Shown: piece by piece, positions 62,904 through 64,000 of the stretch
How positions within the stretch are numbered: the stretch's first letter is position 1
Layout: each line of letters opens with the position of its first letter
Translations under genes and position numbers: made by a program
From: Afipia sp. P52-10
GTDB lineage: Bacteria; Pseudomonadota; Alphaproteobacteria; Rhizobiales; Xanthobacteraceae
Direction: 5' to 3'
Assembly (NCBI RefSeq): GCF_000516555.1
Contig: NZ_AZSJ01000007.1
Coordinates: 1,103,836 to 1,167,835, forward strand
Length of the DNA stretch: 64,000 bases
The notes under the pieces: model-generated
Told to the model about the DNA's origin: nothing
Databases searched by the model: none
What the model saw: the letters and a program-made list of their open reading frames with translations, nothing else

Positions 62904-64000
62904 TCATGGCCCGCGCAGCACCTTGCGCAACAGCAGCGATACGACGAAACCCGCAGCGCCTGCGGCCACAACGATCGCCGCGGCCGACGGCCAGCCGAAC
63001 CGGTCGATCGCACCGCCAACCGCCACAGGACCGATCACCTGACCGAGGTTGCTGCCCTGCATCACGAGTCCGACGGCGACCGGCACAAGCCGCTCCGCCG
63101 GCGCCAGCATCGGCGTCGTCGCAACGATCGTCGCCGGCAGCATGCCTCCCACGCCGGAGAACACCACGCACAACAGGAGGGCGCCGAGCGGCGGCAGCAC
63201 CGGGATGAAAATTCCGAGCGCCGCGAGACTCATGACCGCGCAGGCAATGCCGATCAGGGTCGTGCGGCTCGCGCCGCGCGAGAGCAGCACGCCCGCGATC
63301 AGATTGCCGGCGATATTCGCAGCGGTGGCGAGCGCGCTCAAGAAGCCCGCAGCGGTCAACGACACCGCCATCCGCTGCATCAGCAGCACCGGCAGGAAAC
63401 TGAACAGTGCAAAGAACATCAGGCTGTAGAGCGCGAACGACACGGCGAGCAGCGCCGGCCCGACGCGCAGCGTCGCCCATGCGTCCTTCACCAAAGCGCG
63501 CCAGACGAACCTCGTACGGCTGTCTGCTCCTGCTACACTCACCGCGATGCCGACGGCGCTCAGCGCCGCCAGCGCGCCGCTGCACCACCAATAGACCTGC
63601 CAGCTCGCCGCGAGCGGCACCGTCAGCATCGCCAGCGCCATGCCGGCCGGCATGAAGCAGCTCCAGAGCGCGAAGGCGAGATCGCGATCGCCCGCGGCGA
63701 CGATCCGCTGCAGCACCGCTGGTCCCGACACCGCGATCATCAGAAAGCCCAGCCCTTCGATCACCCGCGAGCCGAGCAGGACCGTGAAGGTGGTGGCGCC
63801 GCCGCCGACCGCAGCTCCCAACGCGATCGCCACAAGACCCGCAAGCAGCACCCGCCGATCCCCGAGGCGCGCCGTTACCGCACCGGCAGGTACGCCGCCG
63901 ACGACACCGAGCACGGCAAAGATTGCGGTGATCCAGCCGACCGCGGCAAGATCGAGACCAAGATCGGCTTGCAGCAGCGGTGCGGCAATCGCCGCCTTGC
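62904..64000 (-). CDS. MFS transporter, 5' end outside window
   Basis: A major facilitator that continues past the right edge. The visible C-terminal 365 residues (to the stop at 62904) include WITAIFAVLGVVGGVPAGAV (partial helix 2), TARLGDRRVLLAGLVAIALG (motif A), and about ten further hydrophobic helices ending VVSLLLRKVLRGP. It belongs to a different branch from the AraJ-like pair at 52-54 kb, closer to NarK/YfcJ-like or CynX-like carriers, but the subfamily is not certain. Substrate unknown. Confidence 0.85.
   Translation of the reverse strand, partial: KAAIAAPLLQADLGLDLAAVGWITAIFAVLGVVGGVPAGAVTARLGDRRVLLAGLVAIALGAAVGGGATTFTVLLGSRVIEGLGFLMIAVSGPAVLQRIVAAGDRDLAFALWSCFMPAGMALAMLTVPLAASWQVYWWCSGALAALSAVGIAVSVAGADSRTRFVWRALVKDAWATLRVGPALLAVSFALYSLMFFALFSFLPVLLMQRMAVSLTAAGFLSALATAANIAGNLIAGVLLSRGASRTTLIGIACAVMSLAALGIFIPVLPPLGALLLCVVFSGVGGMLPATIVATTPMLAPAERLVPVAVGLVMQGSNLGQVIGPVAVGGAIDRFGWPSAAAIVVAAGAAGFVVSLLLRKVLRGP

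Overview
The window reads as a high-GC alphaproteobacterial chromosome, most likely Nitrobacteraceae (the Bradyrhizobium / Rhodopseudomonas / Afipia / Tardiphaga group). Supporting traits are several orphan Bug/TctC solute-binding proteins, an Omp25-like porin, a DUF2336 protein beside an orphan receiver plus HPt pair, a GrlR-like protein, and a dispersed repeat of about 100 bp made of two hairpins. This assignment is inference. I saw no tRNA, rRNA, CRISPR array, transposase, integrase or prophage gene.

Layout. 1-5.4 kb: end of a PAS protein, a small hypothetical, gdhA and an RsuA-type pseudouridine synthase (minus strand), a group III truncated haemoglobin and a hot-dog dehydratase. 5.7-12.0 kb: one plus-strand operon of eight genes, with a periplasmic molybdenum hydroxylase (2Fe-2S and Tat-exported large subunit), a small cytochrome c, flavocytochrome-c sulfide dehydrogenase (fccB/soxF), soxX, soxY, soxZ and soxA. 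soxB and soxCD are absent, and the SoxY C-terminus is atypical. 12.0-15.3 kb: old yellow enzyme and Bug protein, divergent from a LysR regulator with an LTTR box. 15.3-18.5 kb: a PhoQ/PhoP-like two-component operon with PepSY proteins and an operator-like repeat. 18.6-25.3 kb: a Bug protein, a complete livJHMGF-type ABC importer and a GcvA-type LysR regulator. 25.4-29.6 kb: a TPP enzyme and NTF2-fold protein divergent from a Baeyer-Villiger-type monooxygenase. 29.6-36.7 kb: duplicated GrlR-like protein, PilZ protein, and an RND pump with two adaptors. 36.9-43.5 kb: ATPase, flavin reductase, small proteins, Omp25-like porin, Bcr/CflA-type MFS pump, Bug protein, lipoprotein, cutA. 43.5-51.7 kb: nadK, receiver, HPt, DUF2336, lytic transglycosylase, hisI, folE, NifU-like scaffold, Clp-fold periplasmic protein, yidD. 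51.8-64 kb: DUF3574 lipoprotein, two paralogous MFS carriers, thrS, nitroreductase, a PAS-GGDEF-EAL protein, an exported hypothetical, a patatin and a third MFS carrier that runs off the edge.

The most unusual part is the 5.7-12.0 kb operon. It joins a Mo hydroxylase to half of the Sox thiosulfate-oxidation machinery and suggests a periplasmic oxidation module that feeds c-type cytochromes. Most of the rest is housekeeping and transport. Starts were chosen from Shine-Dalgarno spacing, 4-bp overlaps and family length; doubtful ones are flagged.
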